DNA of 64,000 nucleotides from an uncultured Eggerthella sp. (lineage in GTDB: Bacteria; Actinomycetota; Coriobacteriia; Coriobacteriales; Eggerthellaceae), in assembly GCA_937998355.1 (NCBI GenBank), contig CALLDI010000009.1, positions 62,001 through 126,000 on the forward strand. The letters run 5' to 3'. Below, piece after piece: positions 9,069 to 17,993 of this stretch. The position numbers and the translations under genes are program-made. Below the pieces are notes generated by a model. The model saw nothing but the letters and a program-made list of their open reading frames with translations. It was not told the origin of the DNA and did not search any database. Positions within the stretch are counted from its first letter, which is position 1, and every line of letters begins with the position of its first letter.

Positions 9069-9986
9069 TCATAGCATGCGTTCGATGAGGAATCCTTCGC
9101 GCACCCCATGTTTTGCGATGCGCATCCGCTGGCCTCCGGTCCGGTCGAAGACGAGCTTGATCAAGACGCAGCCAGGAATGAAGGTATGAATGCGATCGGG
9201 GATGGTCTGAAGCGCGCAGCGCATGAAGCCTGCAGGGTCCTCACGATAGGAGAGCAGCAGGTCATCGACTTGATCGGGCGTGAGTGTGTTGGAGCGCTTA
9301 CCAGCGCGGAAGATGTCTCCGTACACCTTCGCGGCACTGCGGATCGCGCCTCCGATGCCGACGAGCTCCTTATTTCGGTAGGCTTTCTTCGGCAGCTCGG
9401 CGAAGAGCTCGTCGAACGCCGATTCGATGCGCTCGATCTCTTTCTTCGTGGGCAGGATACCCTCCACGTACATGCTGAACGAGGAGAGCGAACCTTGAGG
9501 CAGGCTCGTGCTCGCGCTCTCGAGCCCCGCTGCGAGCGCGGTGAGCTCGGTCGAACCACCACCGATGTCGACCATGGTCGCGTCGTTGATCGGTCCATCG
9601 AGCTTGGCACCTACCAAGCCGAGATGGGCTTCTTCTTCGTTCGAGAGGATGGTGATGGGAAGTTCACAGGCTTTCTCGATGGCTGCCTGTGCTTCAGCGC
9701 TGTTCAGGCAGTTGCGCAGAACAGCAGTAGCGAACACCTCGATCCTCTCGCAATCGAAATAGCTCGCGCGCTCGCGCTGCTCTCTGATCGTGCGTGCGGC
9801 CTTCTTAATGCCCTTATCGCTGATCTTGCCATCTTTCACATAGGAAGAGATGCCCGCCATCACCTTGTAATTCAACAAGGTGGAAAGGTGTTTCTTGGTG
9901 ATCGATCCTTCGGTCACGTCTTCGACCTGATAGACGCACAATCTGATGGTGTTCGACCCGAAGTCGATCACAGCGAAGCGACTCAT
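9069..9986 (-). CDS. ppx: Exopolyphosphatase / Ppx-GppA family phosphatase
   Basis: ASKHA-fold phosphatase expected to release terminal phosphate from polyphosphate and/or hydrolyse pppGpp. N-terminal phosphate loop DFGSNTIRLCVYQ and second loop MVDIGGGSTEL are intact. At ~305 residues it is the short, two-subdomain form without the HD-like C-terminal domain of E. coli PPX. The start at 9986 is set by an AAGGAG ribosome binding site six bases upstream; a further in-frame ATG at 10028 lacks one. It lies between ppk1 (same strand) and the divergent PPK2-type kinase, so polyphosphate turnover is its likely job. PPX and GppA cannot be separated from sequence alone. Confidence 0.88.
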   Translation of the reverse strand: MSRFAVIDFGSNTIRLCVYQVEDVTEGSITKKHLSTLLNYKVMAGISSYVKDGKISDKGIKKAARTIREQRERASYFDCERIEVFATAVLRNCLNSAEAQAAIEKACELPITILSNEEEAHLGLVGAKLDGPINDATMVDIGGGSTELTALAAGLESASTSLPQGSLSSFSMYVEGILPTKKEIERIESAFDELFAELPKKAYRNKELVGIGGAIRSAAKVYGDIFRAGKRSNTLTPDQVDDLLLSYREDPAGFMRCALQTIPDRIHTFIPGCVLIKLVFDRTGGQRMRIAKHGVREGFLIERML

Positions 9987-10081
9987 GAACAGCTCCTTGA
10001 GGTTCGGACGTACGCGACTATTATCCATGCCGAGCGCGCTTCTTCACTAAATTTTTACGATTCATTCCGTGTTTGGTCTCT

Positions 10082-10111
10082 TTGCAGGTCGAGGAACGAA
10101 AAAAGTATTAT
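10082..10111 (+). promoter_or_regulatory. Candidate promoter for the PPK2/PAP gene
   Basis: TTGCAG (10082-10087), 18-base spacer, TATTAT (10106-10111), in the divergent gap between ppx and the PPK2 gene. The -35 is imperfect. Confidence 0.45.
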
Positions 10112-10170
10112 GCTGGTAGAGCAAGGAGCCTGCTCGCTTGCGAAAGCACACGGATCAAGGGGGAATTCCA

Positions 10171-11880
10171 GTGTCTATGCTCGCGTCGATCGATACCAAG
10201 CAACCGAAGCTCTCGAAAGAGGAGTACAAACCTTTCCACGATGCGCTCGTGGATCGGTTGGTGGTCTTGCAGCAGGAGGCGAAGAAGGCCGGCACAGGTC
10301 TGGTCGTGCTCTTCGAAGGATGGAAGGGCGCGGGCAAAGGCAGCCGTATCTCCGATCTTATCTATCACCTCGATGCGCGCGGCGTTTCGGTCCATGTCAC
10401 GGAGGACTTCGATCCAGAAGAGGCGAAGCGAACGCGGGCGGAAGATTTCGGGGCGACCGGCTATTATCCGACCATGCAGCAGTTCTGGAAGGCGCTCGGG
10501 CCGCGCGATGCGATCACCATCTTCGATCGCGGGTGGTATTCTGCGCTCATCGATCATGTGTCGAACGAGATGCACACCGCTCCCGATAAGAAGCGCAAGC
10601 GCGTCAAGCGTCGTACGCGTGAAACGGTCGAGGTCGCTATCGAAGAGATAAATGCGTTCGAGCGACAACTGGTCGACGACGGATACATGGTGGTGAAGTT
10701 CTTCCTTCACATCACCGAGAAGACCCAGCGCAAGCGCCTCATCAAGCTTCACAACGACCCTGCCACCAGTTGGCGTGTTTCCGATCACGACCTGCGTCAG
10801 ATGCTCGATTACCCCGAAACGTACAAGCTCTACGAGAAGCTGCTCGAAGCGACGAACCTCGAGAAGACGCCATGGACGCTGCTCGATGCCGAAGACAAGC
10901 GTCGCGTGAATCTTGCGGTAGCTGAAACGCTCGTCGATGTGCTCAAGACCGTCACCACGAAGGAGAAGGATATCGCGACCGTTGAAGCCGAGGCGAAGGC
11001 GAAGGAGAATTCCTCGCTGCAGGGCGAAGAGAAGCCTTATTTCGATGAACGCAAGCGCAGCCCTGAAGAGAACCATCAGTTGCTCTTGGAGGCTGAAGAG
11101 CGTGTGCGCGTTGCTCAGCTCGAGACTCCGCTCACCTCGCGTTTCGAGATCGTGAAGGACTACCCGCGGCTCGAGGACGTGAATCACACCCTGCGTCTCG
11201 ATCGTGCCGACTACAAGCGCGAACTGAAAGAGCAACAAGAGCTGCTCAATAAGCTCGAGCTGCAGATGTACATCCACCGTATTCCGATGATGATCATGTA
11301 CGAGGGCTGGGATGCAGCGGGCAAGGGTGGCAGCATCAAACGCGTCGCTCAGGCGCTCGATGCGCGTTCCTGCACCATCTTCACTTCTCCTGCGCCCACG
11401 AAGGTCGAGCTCGCGCACCCCTTCCTATGGCGCTACTGGACGCGTCTGCCGAAAGCGGGTCATGTGGGCATCTACGATCGTAGCTGGTATGGCCGCGTGC
11501 TGGTCGAGCGTATCGAAGGGTTCGCGAGTCCATTGCAATGGGCGCGCGCTTACGACGAGATCAACGAGTTCGAGCGATCGATGGTGGAGTGGGGCGCCAT
11601 CCTGCTGAAATTCTGGGTCGATATCTCACCGGAAACGCAGCTCGAACGCTTCGAGGCACGCGAGAACAACCCCGACAAGCGCTGGAAGATCACCGCGGAA
11701 GATTGGCGCAACCGCGATCGTTACCCTGAATATTATGCTGCTGTTCAGGATATGTTCCGTTTGACGTCGACACCGCAAGCACCCTGGATTATTCTTGAGA
11801 GCGACGATAAGTATTACGCGCGCGTGAAGGCGCTCAAGACCATCAACCGCGCGCTTCAAGAGCGGCTCAGCGAATTCTAG
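10171..11880 (+). CDS. Two-domain PPK2-type kinase (polyphosphate:AMP phosphotransferase, PAP-like)
   Basis: Two tandem PPK2 P-loop domains in one chain of ~569 residues. The first Walker A is GWKGAGKGS (about residues 50-58) and the second is GWDAAGKGG (about 377-385); both are followed by lid regions with conserved YDRSWYGRV-like or FDRGWYS motifs. Fused class II PPK2 proteins of this layout transfer phosphate from polyphosphate to AMP, making ADP, with the C-terminal domain catalytic in characterised homologues. The GTG at 10171 follows AAGGGGG by seven bases; ATG 10177 is an alternative. Divergent from ppx and ppk1, completing a polyphosphate make/use set. Substrate (AMP versus ADP) is inferred from architecture. 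Confidence 0.88.
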   Translation: MSMLASIDTKQPKLSKEEYKPFHDALVDRLVVLQQEAKKAGTGLVVLFEGWKGAGKGSRISDLIYHLDARGVSVHVTEDFDPEEAKRTRAEDFGATGYYPTMQQFWKALGPRDAITIFDRGWYSALIDHVSNEMHTAPDKKRKRVKRRTRETVEVAIEEINAFERQLVDDGYMVVKFFLHITEKTQRKRLIKLHNDPATSWRVSDHDLRQMLDYPETYKLYEKLLEATNLEKTPWTLLDAEDKRRVNLAVAETLVDVLKTVTTKEKDIATVEAEAKAKENSSLQGEEKPYFDERKRSPEENHQLLLEAEERVRVAQLETPLTSRFEIVKDYPRLEDVNHTLRLDRADYKRELKEQQELLNKLELQMYIHRIPMMIMYEGWDAAGKGGSIKRVAQALDARSCTIFTSPAPTKVELAHPFLWRYWTRLPKAGHVGIYDRSWYGRVLVERIEGFASPLQWARAYDEINEFERSMVEWGAILLKFWVDISPETQLERFEARENNPDKRWKITAEDWRNRDRYPEYYAAVQDMFRLTSTPQAPWIILESDDKYYARVKALKTINRALQERLSEF

Positions 11881-11912
11881 ACCGCTCGGTTCCGCGAAGG
11901 AGAAAGCAGGCC

Positions 11913-12773
11913 ATGGCTCAAGTGAAATCCGATCCCAAGCCGAAGAAGAAGGGGCGCCGCGCACTCGTTATCGCGATCGTGCTGCTCATCATCGCGCTGT
12001 TGGCGGCAGGCGTGCTCGTGTATCGCTATTGGTCGCAGCAGAACGCCTATGAAGAGCTCGAAACGTATGTCGAGGTCGAAGACCCCAATGTCGTGAAGCT
12101 TGCGGACCTTACGGCTGATTGGGATGCGTTGCGCGAGATCAACCCTGATATCGTGGGTTGGATCTACGTGCCCGATAGCCAGATCAACTATCCTATCGTG
12201 CAAGGTCCCGATAACCAGAAGTACCTCAATACCGCCTTCGACGGTTCGAACGGGTGGTTCTCATCTGCTGGCACCATCTTCATCGATGTGAAGAACGATG
12301 CGAACTTCCTCGATCGCAATACTTTCCTCTATGGGCATCATATGCGCGATGGTTCGATGTTCGCGGCGCTCACCGATTGGGAGAACGACGCGGAATTCAA
12401 TGCGCATCGCGATATCTACATCCTCACGCCGAACGGCAACTATTACGCCAAGACGTTCTCGCTTCTGAAGACGAATGGTTCTGAGCCCATCGTCGTCACG
12501 CAGTTCGAATCTGACGAGACCTACCAGGCCTACATCCAAAAGATGCTCAACCGCAGCATGGTCACGCAGGAAGGCGATGTGTTCACGGCTGACCAGATCA
12601 AGCAGTCCTTCGCACTGTGCACTTGCGAATACACACAGAACGACGGACGCGATCTGCTCTTCGCCACGGTGGTCGCTACCACGGTCGAGGATGATCCGTA
12701 CGTGCAATGCGATCCCAATGCTGCGACCGGTCTCGGTAAGGATCAGTCCGTCAGCTTTGGAACCGATGAGTAA
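11913..12773 (+). CDS. Class B sortase
   Basis: Membrane-anchored cysteine transpeptidase that attaches surface proteins to the cell wall. A basic N-terminus (KPKKKGRR) precedes one membrane segment at residues ~17-36; the sortase domain begins at GWIYVPDSQINYPIVQ. Catalytic triad candidates are His142 (YGHHM), Cys238 (ALCTCEY, replacing the commoner TLSTC) and Arg246 (DGRDLL). The long helix insertion after the barrel core (SDETYQAYIQKML) is typical of class B. It starts 32 bases after the PPK2 gene with GAAGGAG upstream. No substrate gene is adjacent; the surface protein at 39991 is the only visible candidate here. Confidence 0.9.
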   Translation: MAQVKSDPKPKKKGRRALVIAIVLLIIALLAAGVLVYRYWSQQNAYEELETYVEVEDPNVVKLADLTADWDALREINPDIVGWIYVPDSQINYPIVQGPDNQKYLNTAFDGSNGWFSSAGTIFIDVKNDANFLDRNTFLYGHHMRDGSMFAALTDWENDAEFNAHRDIYILTPNGNYYAKTFSLLKTNGSEPIVVTQFESDETYQAYIQKMLNRSMVTQEGDVFTADQIKQSFALCTCEYTQNDGRDLLFATVVATTVEDDPYVQCDPNAATGLGKDQSVSFGTDE

Positions 12774-12834
12774 TGAATTACAATTACTAGTCGTTCGATA
12801 ATCGAAGAGAACTATTTCACAGACAAGGATGTTT

Positions 12835-13995
12835 ATGACTGATCGAGTTCAGGTTCCCATCACCGACGGAGACACGAAATGGCCCAGCTGGACCAAGCAG
12901 GGTGGCGGTACTACGTACGCCGATGCGGGTGTCGATACAGCAGAGGGTGCTCGAGCGGTCGATGCGATTAAAGACGCTGTTCATCGCACGTATCGCAACG
13001 AAGTGCGCGGTGATATCGGAGGATTCGGCGGCCTGTTCTCCATCGGGTCGGCGAAGCAGATGGCAGATCCTATTCTCGTTTCAGGAACCGATGGCGTTGG
13101 CACGAAGATCCAGCTCGCCAAGCTCGCGAACAAGCACAACACGGTCGGCATCGACCTGGTCGCTATGTGCGTGAACGACATCCTCGCAACGGGGGCCGAG
13201 CCGCTGTTCTTCCTTGACTACATCGCGGTCGGCAAGCTCAAGAGCGATGCGGTGGCCGAGATCGTCAGCGGTATCGCGGATGGCTGCGAAATGGCGGGTT
13301 GCGCGCTCATCGGTGGCGAGATGGCTGAACATCCTGGTGTCATGGATCCTCATGAATACGACCTTTCGGGCTTCACGGTGGGTATCGTCGATCGCCCTGC
13401 CATGATCGGTCCTGATCGCGTGCAAGATGGCGACGTGCTGCTCGGTCTTGCGTCATCGGGTCTCCACTCGAATGGGTATTCGCTCGCGCGCAAGGTCTGC
13501 ACTGAAGGTAAGACGCTCTATGAGCTCACCATCGCACGTGACGAGCTCGAAGGTGATAGCGTGCTCGATGCGTTGCTCGAACCGACGCGCATCTACGTGA
13601 AGTCGATCCGCTCGGTGCTCTTGCAGTGTCCTGGTGCGATCCATTCGCTCGCGCATATCACAGGTGGCGGCATCACCGAGAACCTCGATCGTGCCCTGCC
13701 TTCCACGCTCGACGCTGAAGTGCAGGTCGGCACCTGGAACATGCCTCCCATCCTTCCTTGGGTGTGCCGCGCTGCGCATCTGAACGAGACTGAAGCGCTC
13801 AAGACGTTCAACATGGGTCTTGGCATGATCTTGGCGGTCGCGCCGCAGAAGGTGGACGAGGTGGCTCAATTGCTCGCAGATGCGGGCGAAGAGGTTTACA
13901 TCGTCGGCCAAGTCGTTCCTGGAACGGGTAAGGTCGTCTATATCGATAAGGAACAACTTTTCGTCGAGTACACCGACGATGCAGAAGAAGAGTAA
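12835..13995 (+). CDS. purM: Phosphoribosylformylglycinamidine cyclo-ligase (AIR synthetase)
   Basis: Fifth step of purine synthesis: ATP-dependent closure of FGAM to aminoimidazole ribotide. Family signatures are intact: SGTDGVGTKIQLA, GIDLVAMCVNDI, GAEPLFFLDYIA, GGEMAEHPGVM and SGLHSNGYSLAR. About 386 residues, slightly longer than E. coli PurM (345) because of an N-terminal stretch. Start chosen at ATG 12835 because AAGGA lies six bases upstream; ATG 12829 overlaps that site. First of a purM-purN-purH group on the same strand; the 29-base gap to purN implies one transcript. Confidence 0.95.
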   Translation: MTDRVQVPITDGDTKWPSWTKQGGGTTYADAGVDTAEGARAVDAIKDAVHRTYRNEVRGDIGGFGGLFSIGSAKQMADPILVSGTDGVGTKIQLAKLANKHNTVGIDLVAMCVNDILATGAEPLFFLDYIAVGKLKSDAVAEIVSGIADGCEMAGCALIGGEMAEHPGVMDPHEYDLSGFTVGIVDRPAMIGPDRVQDGDVLLGLASSGLHSNGYSLARKVCTEGKTLYELTIARDELEGDSVLDALLEPTRIYVKSIRSVLLQCPGAIHSLAHITGGGITENLDRALPSTLDAEVQVGTWNMPPILPWVCRAAHLNETEALKTFNMGLGMILAVAPQKVDEVAQLLADAGEEVYIVGQVVPGTGKVVYIDKEQLFVEYTDDAEEE

Positions 13996-14024
13996 TCTTT
14001 CATCTACCGCACGAAGGAGATCAC

Positions 14025-14669
14025 ATGCCTGAAGATAAGCGTCACGAGAGTTCCGATCCCTTGAAGATCGGCGTGCTCATCAGCGGAAGCGGGACGAATC
14101 TCCAGGCGCTCATCGACGCGATCGAAGCGGGAACGCTCGATGCGCGCATCGTGCTCGTCATCTCCTCGAAACCCGATGCATATGGCTTGACGCGTGCCAG
14201 CGATGTGGGCATTCAAACGCTCTCGCTCAACCCGACGGTCTATCAGAATGCACGTGTCGCGAACTCCATCATCGCTGAAGAACTGCAGCGCGCTGGGGCT
14301 GAATACGTCGTGATGGCAGGGTACATGCGCAAGGTCACCGAAGAGATCCTGAACGCCTATCCCGATCGCGTCGTGAACCTTCATCCAGCGCTGCTTCCGT
14401 CGTTCGTCGGTGCGCATGCGATCGAAGATGCGTTTCGCGCAGGCGTGAAGGTGACGGGTGTCACGGTCCATTTCGCCAACAAGGAATACGACGAAGGCCC
14501 CATCATCGCGCAGCGTGCGGTGAACGTCGAGGAAGAAGATACGCTCGAGACGCTCGAAGCACGCATTCATGAAGTCGAGCACGTGCTGCTTCCGGAAGTC
14601 GTTCAGCTCATCGCGGAAGGTCGGGTCAAGGTCGAATCCGACCGTACGGTCTCGATCGAACGCAAATGA
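14025..14669 (+). CDS. purN: Phosphoribosylglycinamide formyltransferase (GART)
   Basis: Transfers a formyl group from 10-formyl-THF to GAR in purine synthesis. ISGSGTNLQALIDAI is the phosphate-binding start of the fold; catalytic Asn, His and Asp are within NLHPALLP and YDEGPIIAQ. The PurN signature VTVHFANKEYDEGPIIAQ is present. Length 214 is normal. A GAAGGAG ribosome binding site precedes ATG 14025. It lies 29 bases after purM and 108 bases before purH. Confidence 0.95.
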   Translation: MPEDKRHESSDPLKIGVLISGSGTNLQALIDAIEAGTLDARIVLVISSKPDAYGLTRASDVGIQTLSLNPTVYQNARVANSIIAEELQRAGAEYVVMAGYMRKVTEEILNAYPDRVVNLHPALLPSFVGAHAIEDAFRAGVKVTGVTVHFANKEYDEGPIIAQRAVNVEEEDTLETLEARIHEVEHVLLPEVVQLIAEGRVKVESDRTVSIERK

Positions 14670-14777
14670 GCCTGCATGAAGACCGATTCGAACGCGAACG
14701 AACGACCTTGTTCATGTTCAGATGAAGATAACGTCCGCCCCCGAACCCTATAAGTGCTGCCAGAGAAGGAGTTTTAC

Positions 14778-16346
14778 ATGGCTGATCCCGTAATCAAACG
14801 AGCATTGCTCTCGGTCACCGACAAGACCGGCATCGTCAAGTTCGCGAAAGCGCTCACAGAAGAATTCGGCGTCGAGATCATCTCGACTGGCGGCACGGCT
14901 CGTGCGCTCGAAGAAGCAGGCATCGCGGTCACGCCCATCGATGCGGTAACGGAATTTCCCGAGATGATGGACGGTCGCGTCAAGACGCTGCACCCACGCG
15001 TGCACGGAGGCTTGCTCGCACGTCGCGATCTCGAGAGCCACATGCAGCAGGCGCGAGAGCATGGCATCCAGATGATCGACATGGTCGTCGTGAATCTCTA
15101 CGAATTCCAGAAGACGGTCGCGAGCGGCGCCGATTTCGCACAGTGCATCGAGAATATCGACATCGGAGGCCCCTCCATGTTGCGCTCCGCTGCGAAGAAC
15201 TTCGCTTCGGTCGCGGTGGTCACCGATCCGAATTCCTATGATGCCATCCTCGACGAGATGCGAGCGAACGGCGGCTCGACCACATACCCGACCCGTCTCA
15301 AGCTCGCTTATGAGGTCTTCAACACCACCGCGCAGTACGACGGTGCTATCGCGGCATGGCTGACGCAGGAGATCGATCCTGCAGTGGTCTTCCCGGAGAT
15401 GAAAGCGCTCAACCTCGTGAAGGTCCAGGATCTGCGCTATGGCGAGAATCCCCATCAGAAAGCAGCGTTCTTCCGTGTCACGGATTATCCGAATGCTGCG
15501 ACCACCTTGGCTTATGCAGAACAGAAGCAGGGCAAGGAACTTTCGTACAACAACTACCTCGACCTTGATGCCGCATGGACGGCTGTGCGAGAGTACGACG
15601 ATCCTGCTTGCGTCATCGTCAAGCATCTCACCCCATGTGGCGTTGCGGTAGCAGGCGACGCGGTCGAGGCATACGTGCGCGCCTATGAAGCCGATCCTGT
15701 CTCAGCTTATGGTGGCGTCATCGCGTTCAATCGCCCTGTGAACGGGGATGTTATCGTCAAGATCTTTGACAATAAGCAATTCGTCGAAGCCATCATCGCT
15801 CCTGAATTCTCGCTCGATGCGCTCGAGATGTACACGTTGAAACCCAACACACGCCTGCTCGAGACCGGCGGCGTCAACCCGGCGGGCAAGACGCTCGAAT
15901 ATCGTGCGGTCGAAGGTGGCTTGCTCTGCCAGGAATCCGATGCGGTTCACGAGCAATCCGATGGCTTCACGGTCGCGACCAAGCGCGTTCCGACCCTTGA
16001 AGAGATGAAGGACCTCATCTTCGCGTGGAAGGCGGTCAAGTCGGTCAAGTCGAATGCGATCCTCATCGCTAAGGATGAAGTGAACCTGGGTGAAGGCGGC
16101 GGTCAGCCCAATCGTGTGAACTCGGCGCGCATCGCGGTCGAGCAAGCAGGGGAGAAGGCACGCGGCGCCGTTGCGGCTTCTGATGCGTTCTTCCCATTCC
16201 GCGACGGCCTCGATACGCTCGCTGAAGCAGGTATCACGGCTATCATCCAGCCAGGCGGTTCGATCCGCGACGACGAGGTCATCGAAGCAGCGAACGAGCA
16301 TGGCATCGCGATGGTCTTCACCGGTCACCGCCACTTCCGCCACTAA
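14778..16346 (+). CDS. purH: Bifunctional AICAR transformylase / IMP cyclohydrolase
   Basis: Final two steps to IMP. The N-terminal MGS-like cyclohydrolase domain begins RALLSVTDKTGIVKFAKAL and holds STGGTARALEEAGI; the C-terminal transformylase domain carries LRYGENPHQKA and ends AIIQPGGSIRDDEVI...MVFTGHRHFRH, all diagnostic. 522 residues, usual length. AGAAGGAG lies upstream of ATG 14778; an earlier in-frame ATG at 14754 has no such site. A strong terminator follows at 16422, so this closes the purine group. Confidence 0.95.
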   Translation: MADPVIKRALLSVTDKTGIVKFAKALTEEFGVEIISTGGTARALEEAGIAVTPIDAVTEFPEMMDGRVKTLHPRVHGGLLARRDLESHMQQAREHGIQMIDMVVVNLYEFQKTVASGADFAQCIENIDIGGPSMLRSAAKNFASVAVVTDPNSYDAILDEMRANGGSTTYPTRLKLAYEVFNTTAQYDGAIAAWLTQEIDPAVVFPEMKALNLVKVQDLRYGENPHQKAAFFRVTDYPNAATTLAYAEQKQGKELSYNNYLDLDAAWTAVREYDDPACVIVKHLTPCGVAVAGDAVEAYVRAYEADPVSAYGGVIAFNRPVNGDVIVKIFDNKQFVEAIIAPEFSLDALEMYTLKPNTRLLETGGVNPAGKTLEYRAVEGGLLCQESDAVHEQSDGFTVATKRVPTLEEMKDLIFAWKAVKSVKSNAILIAKDEVNLGEGGGQPNRVNSARIAVEQAGEKARGAVAASDAFFPFRDGLDTLAEAGITAIIQPGGSIRDDEVIEAANEHGIAMVFTGHRHFRH

Positions 16347-16421
16347 ACGATTTTGCAGAACAGCGATCGCGGTCTTGCAAATGAGCGATCCTGGCAAAGC
16401 GTTCGGCAAATGAGCTTTAAC

Positions 16422-16458
16422 AAAAGAGCCGATGGAGCTATTCCAATCGGCTCTTTTT
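16422..16458 (+). terminator. Rho-independent terminator after purH
   Basis: AAAAGAGCCGAT (16422-16433) pairs with ATCGGCTCTTTT (16446-16457). The A-rich and T-rich arm ends let it act in both orientations, serving purH and possibly the converging J-domain gene. Confidence 0.9.
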
Positions 16459-16473
16459 CTTATTTTGTAGAGT

Positions 16474-16674
16474 GTTTTGCAGTGAAAAGGCAAAAAAGTG
16501 CAGAAGATTTGCGTTCGTATGCACAGTGATATCGGTCCAAAAAATAACGACCTGGGGTTTTGTGTAATCGCGGTTCGTTCATGCGCTGCTTTCACTCGAA
16601 TTTAGTTGAAATCGCACGGTATTGTGCATACGAACGTAACTTTCTTGCATAAAACAGGCAAAGCGCTGCAAAAC
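16474..16674. repeat. Imperfect inverted repeat, ~200 bp, in the purH 3' gap
   Basis: Outer arms GTTTTGCAG (16474-16482) and CTGCAAAAC (16666-16674); inner arms of 17 bases at 16509-16525 and 16623-16639 matching at 16 of 17 positions. The interval is AT-rich relative to its surroundings and codes for nothing I can support. Further TTTTGCAG-like boxes occur at about 16353. It resembles a small non-coding repeat element, but no transposase ends or target duplication are evident. Confidence 0.55.
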
Positions 16675-16684
16675 GCAAGAAAGT

Positions 16685-16811
16685 TGGACGGCGAACAGCG
16701 GACAGCGAATAGCACACAGCAGACAGTGGATAGTAGACGGGTGAATGGCAGACAACAGATAGTGGAGACTGAACAATGGACAGCAGACGGTGAATAATGA
16801 ACAGTGAACGC
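16685..16811. repeat. Degenerate heptanucleotide tandem array (18 units)
   Basis: Read in sevens from 16685, the sequence divides into units such as TGGACGG, CGAACAG, CGGACAG, CGAATAG, CACACAG, CAGACAG, TGGATAG and TAGACGG. One extra base occurs at 16741, and units continue to about 16811. The approximate consensus is YRGACAG. Between two converging genes; the last units stop about 15 bases from the J-domain stop codon. Seven is not a multiple of three, so this is not a protein repeat. Confidence 0.8.
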
Positions 16812-16825
16812 GGTATCTCGCGCTT

Positions 16826-17725
16826 TTATTCAGCTTCGTTGTGCGCGATCTTCTGCTTCAGTGTCGAGATGACGTGATAATGCTTGCGCAGATTGCTGAT
16901 ATCGAACCCGAGTGCGAAGGCGAACAGCGCGATCATGAAGAGCCCGACAGGGCTGTTCGCAACGGGCATGAACACGAACGCCAGCAAAAGAAGTGGCATC
17001 ACCAAGAAGATGCTCAGGATGCTCAAGCGTTTGTAGATGCCTTGTCCGATCGAGATGATGGTATAGAGATAGAAGCCCATCGCAGGCAGCGAGAAGACAC
17101 AGCATAGCGCGAGGATGATGGCCTTCACGACGATCAGCTCGATATCGGTACGTAACGACTTCTTCTCATGCGCGAGCAACTGTTCAGGGCTAAGCGCCGC
17201 GCCAAAGGATGAGAAGTCGAAGGGGACTGACCCCGTGAAAGGATTAGATGCGCTGAAGGGATTTTCGCGACCACGCCCACCGAAGGGATCTTGTCCGCTG
17301 AAAGGGTTTTGCCCGTTGAACGGATCTTGTCCGTCGCCTGGACGATACGTGTGCTGGTTTCCCTGTGCATCCCACGTGGTCCAAACGAAATCCACGCCTT
17401 CGAAAGGCCAGCCCGCGAACGGATTCTGGCCAGAACCACCCGGCGTTGATCCTTCGCTCGGTCTGGTATACGGCTGGTACGAGAAGGGCGCACCATAAGG
17501 TGTCCCAGCGGTCGCATATTCCGGATCCCACTTGCGTGAAAGGAGCGTATCGCGCGCTTCATTGATGAGCTTGGTCTTCTCTTCAGCCTTCGCGCGCGCC
17601 TGTTCGTCTTGTCCGAACTTATCGGGATGATTCTCGATGACGAGCTTGCGGTGAGCCTTCTTGACCTCGTCGTCAGACGCGCCATCCTGAAGACCGAGTA
17701 TGTTGAGCGCTTCAGATTTCTTCAT
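16826..17725 (-). CDS. Membrane-anchored J-domain (DnaJ-like) protein
   Basis: N-terminal J-domain of about 65 residues with the HPD motif at residues 33-35 (ENHPDKFG), so it should stimulate an Hsp70 ATPase. It is not DnaJ itself: there is no zinc-finger domain. A Gly/Pro-rich middle contains repeated D/N-P-F units (GQDPFNG, QNPFSG, QDPFGG, ENPF, SNPFTG), followed by about three hydrophobic segments in the last ~110 residues, ending KHYHVISTLKQKIAHNEAE. Start at 17725 fits the J-domain beginning. No ribosome binding site is seen, but a TATAGT lies just upstream (17736-17741), so a leaderless message is possible. Client and partner unknown. Confidence 0.8.
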   Translation of the reverse strand: MKKSEALNILGLQDGASDDEVKKAHRKLVIENHPDKFGQDEQARAKAEEKTKLINEARDTLLSRKWDPEYATAGTPYGAPFSYQPYTRPSEGSTPGGSGQNPFAGWPFEGVDFVWTTWDAQGNQHTYRPGDGQDPFNGQNPFSGQDPFGGRGRENPFSASNPFTGSVPFDFSSFGAALSPEQLLAHEKKSLRTDIELIVVKAIILALCCVFSLPAMGFYLYTIISIGQGIYKRLSILSIFLVMPLLLLAFVFMPVANSPVGLFMIALFAFALGFDISNLRKHYHVISTLKQKIAHNEAE

Positions 17726-17993
17726 GAGACTCACTATACCGAAAAACACCGCATCAGCCGTGCCACCACGCTTTCTCCAATGGGTTTACACGAGCGCGTT
17801 ACGCACGCGAAAGACAAGTTACATGAACGTTTCACTTTTCTCCGTCCACCAGTTCGCCCCGCTGCTGCTTTGATAAGCTGAAAGCGTCTTCGTGTAGAAT
17901 AAGTGCATGTGCGGCTCTTGCTGAGCCAGCGCGTTATGCTTACGAATCGATTGGCGATCTCGATCTCAACTAGTGAAACGAAGCGGAGGTGCC

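Noticed and set aside
16579..16797. Open frames of ~60 codons through the heptamer array
   Set aside because: A seven-base period is not compatible with a repeated peptide, and the residues (e.g. TANSTQQTVDSRR) show no protein features.
16685..16811. CRISPR array
   Set aside because: Seven-base units without spacers; no cas genes in the window.
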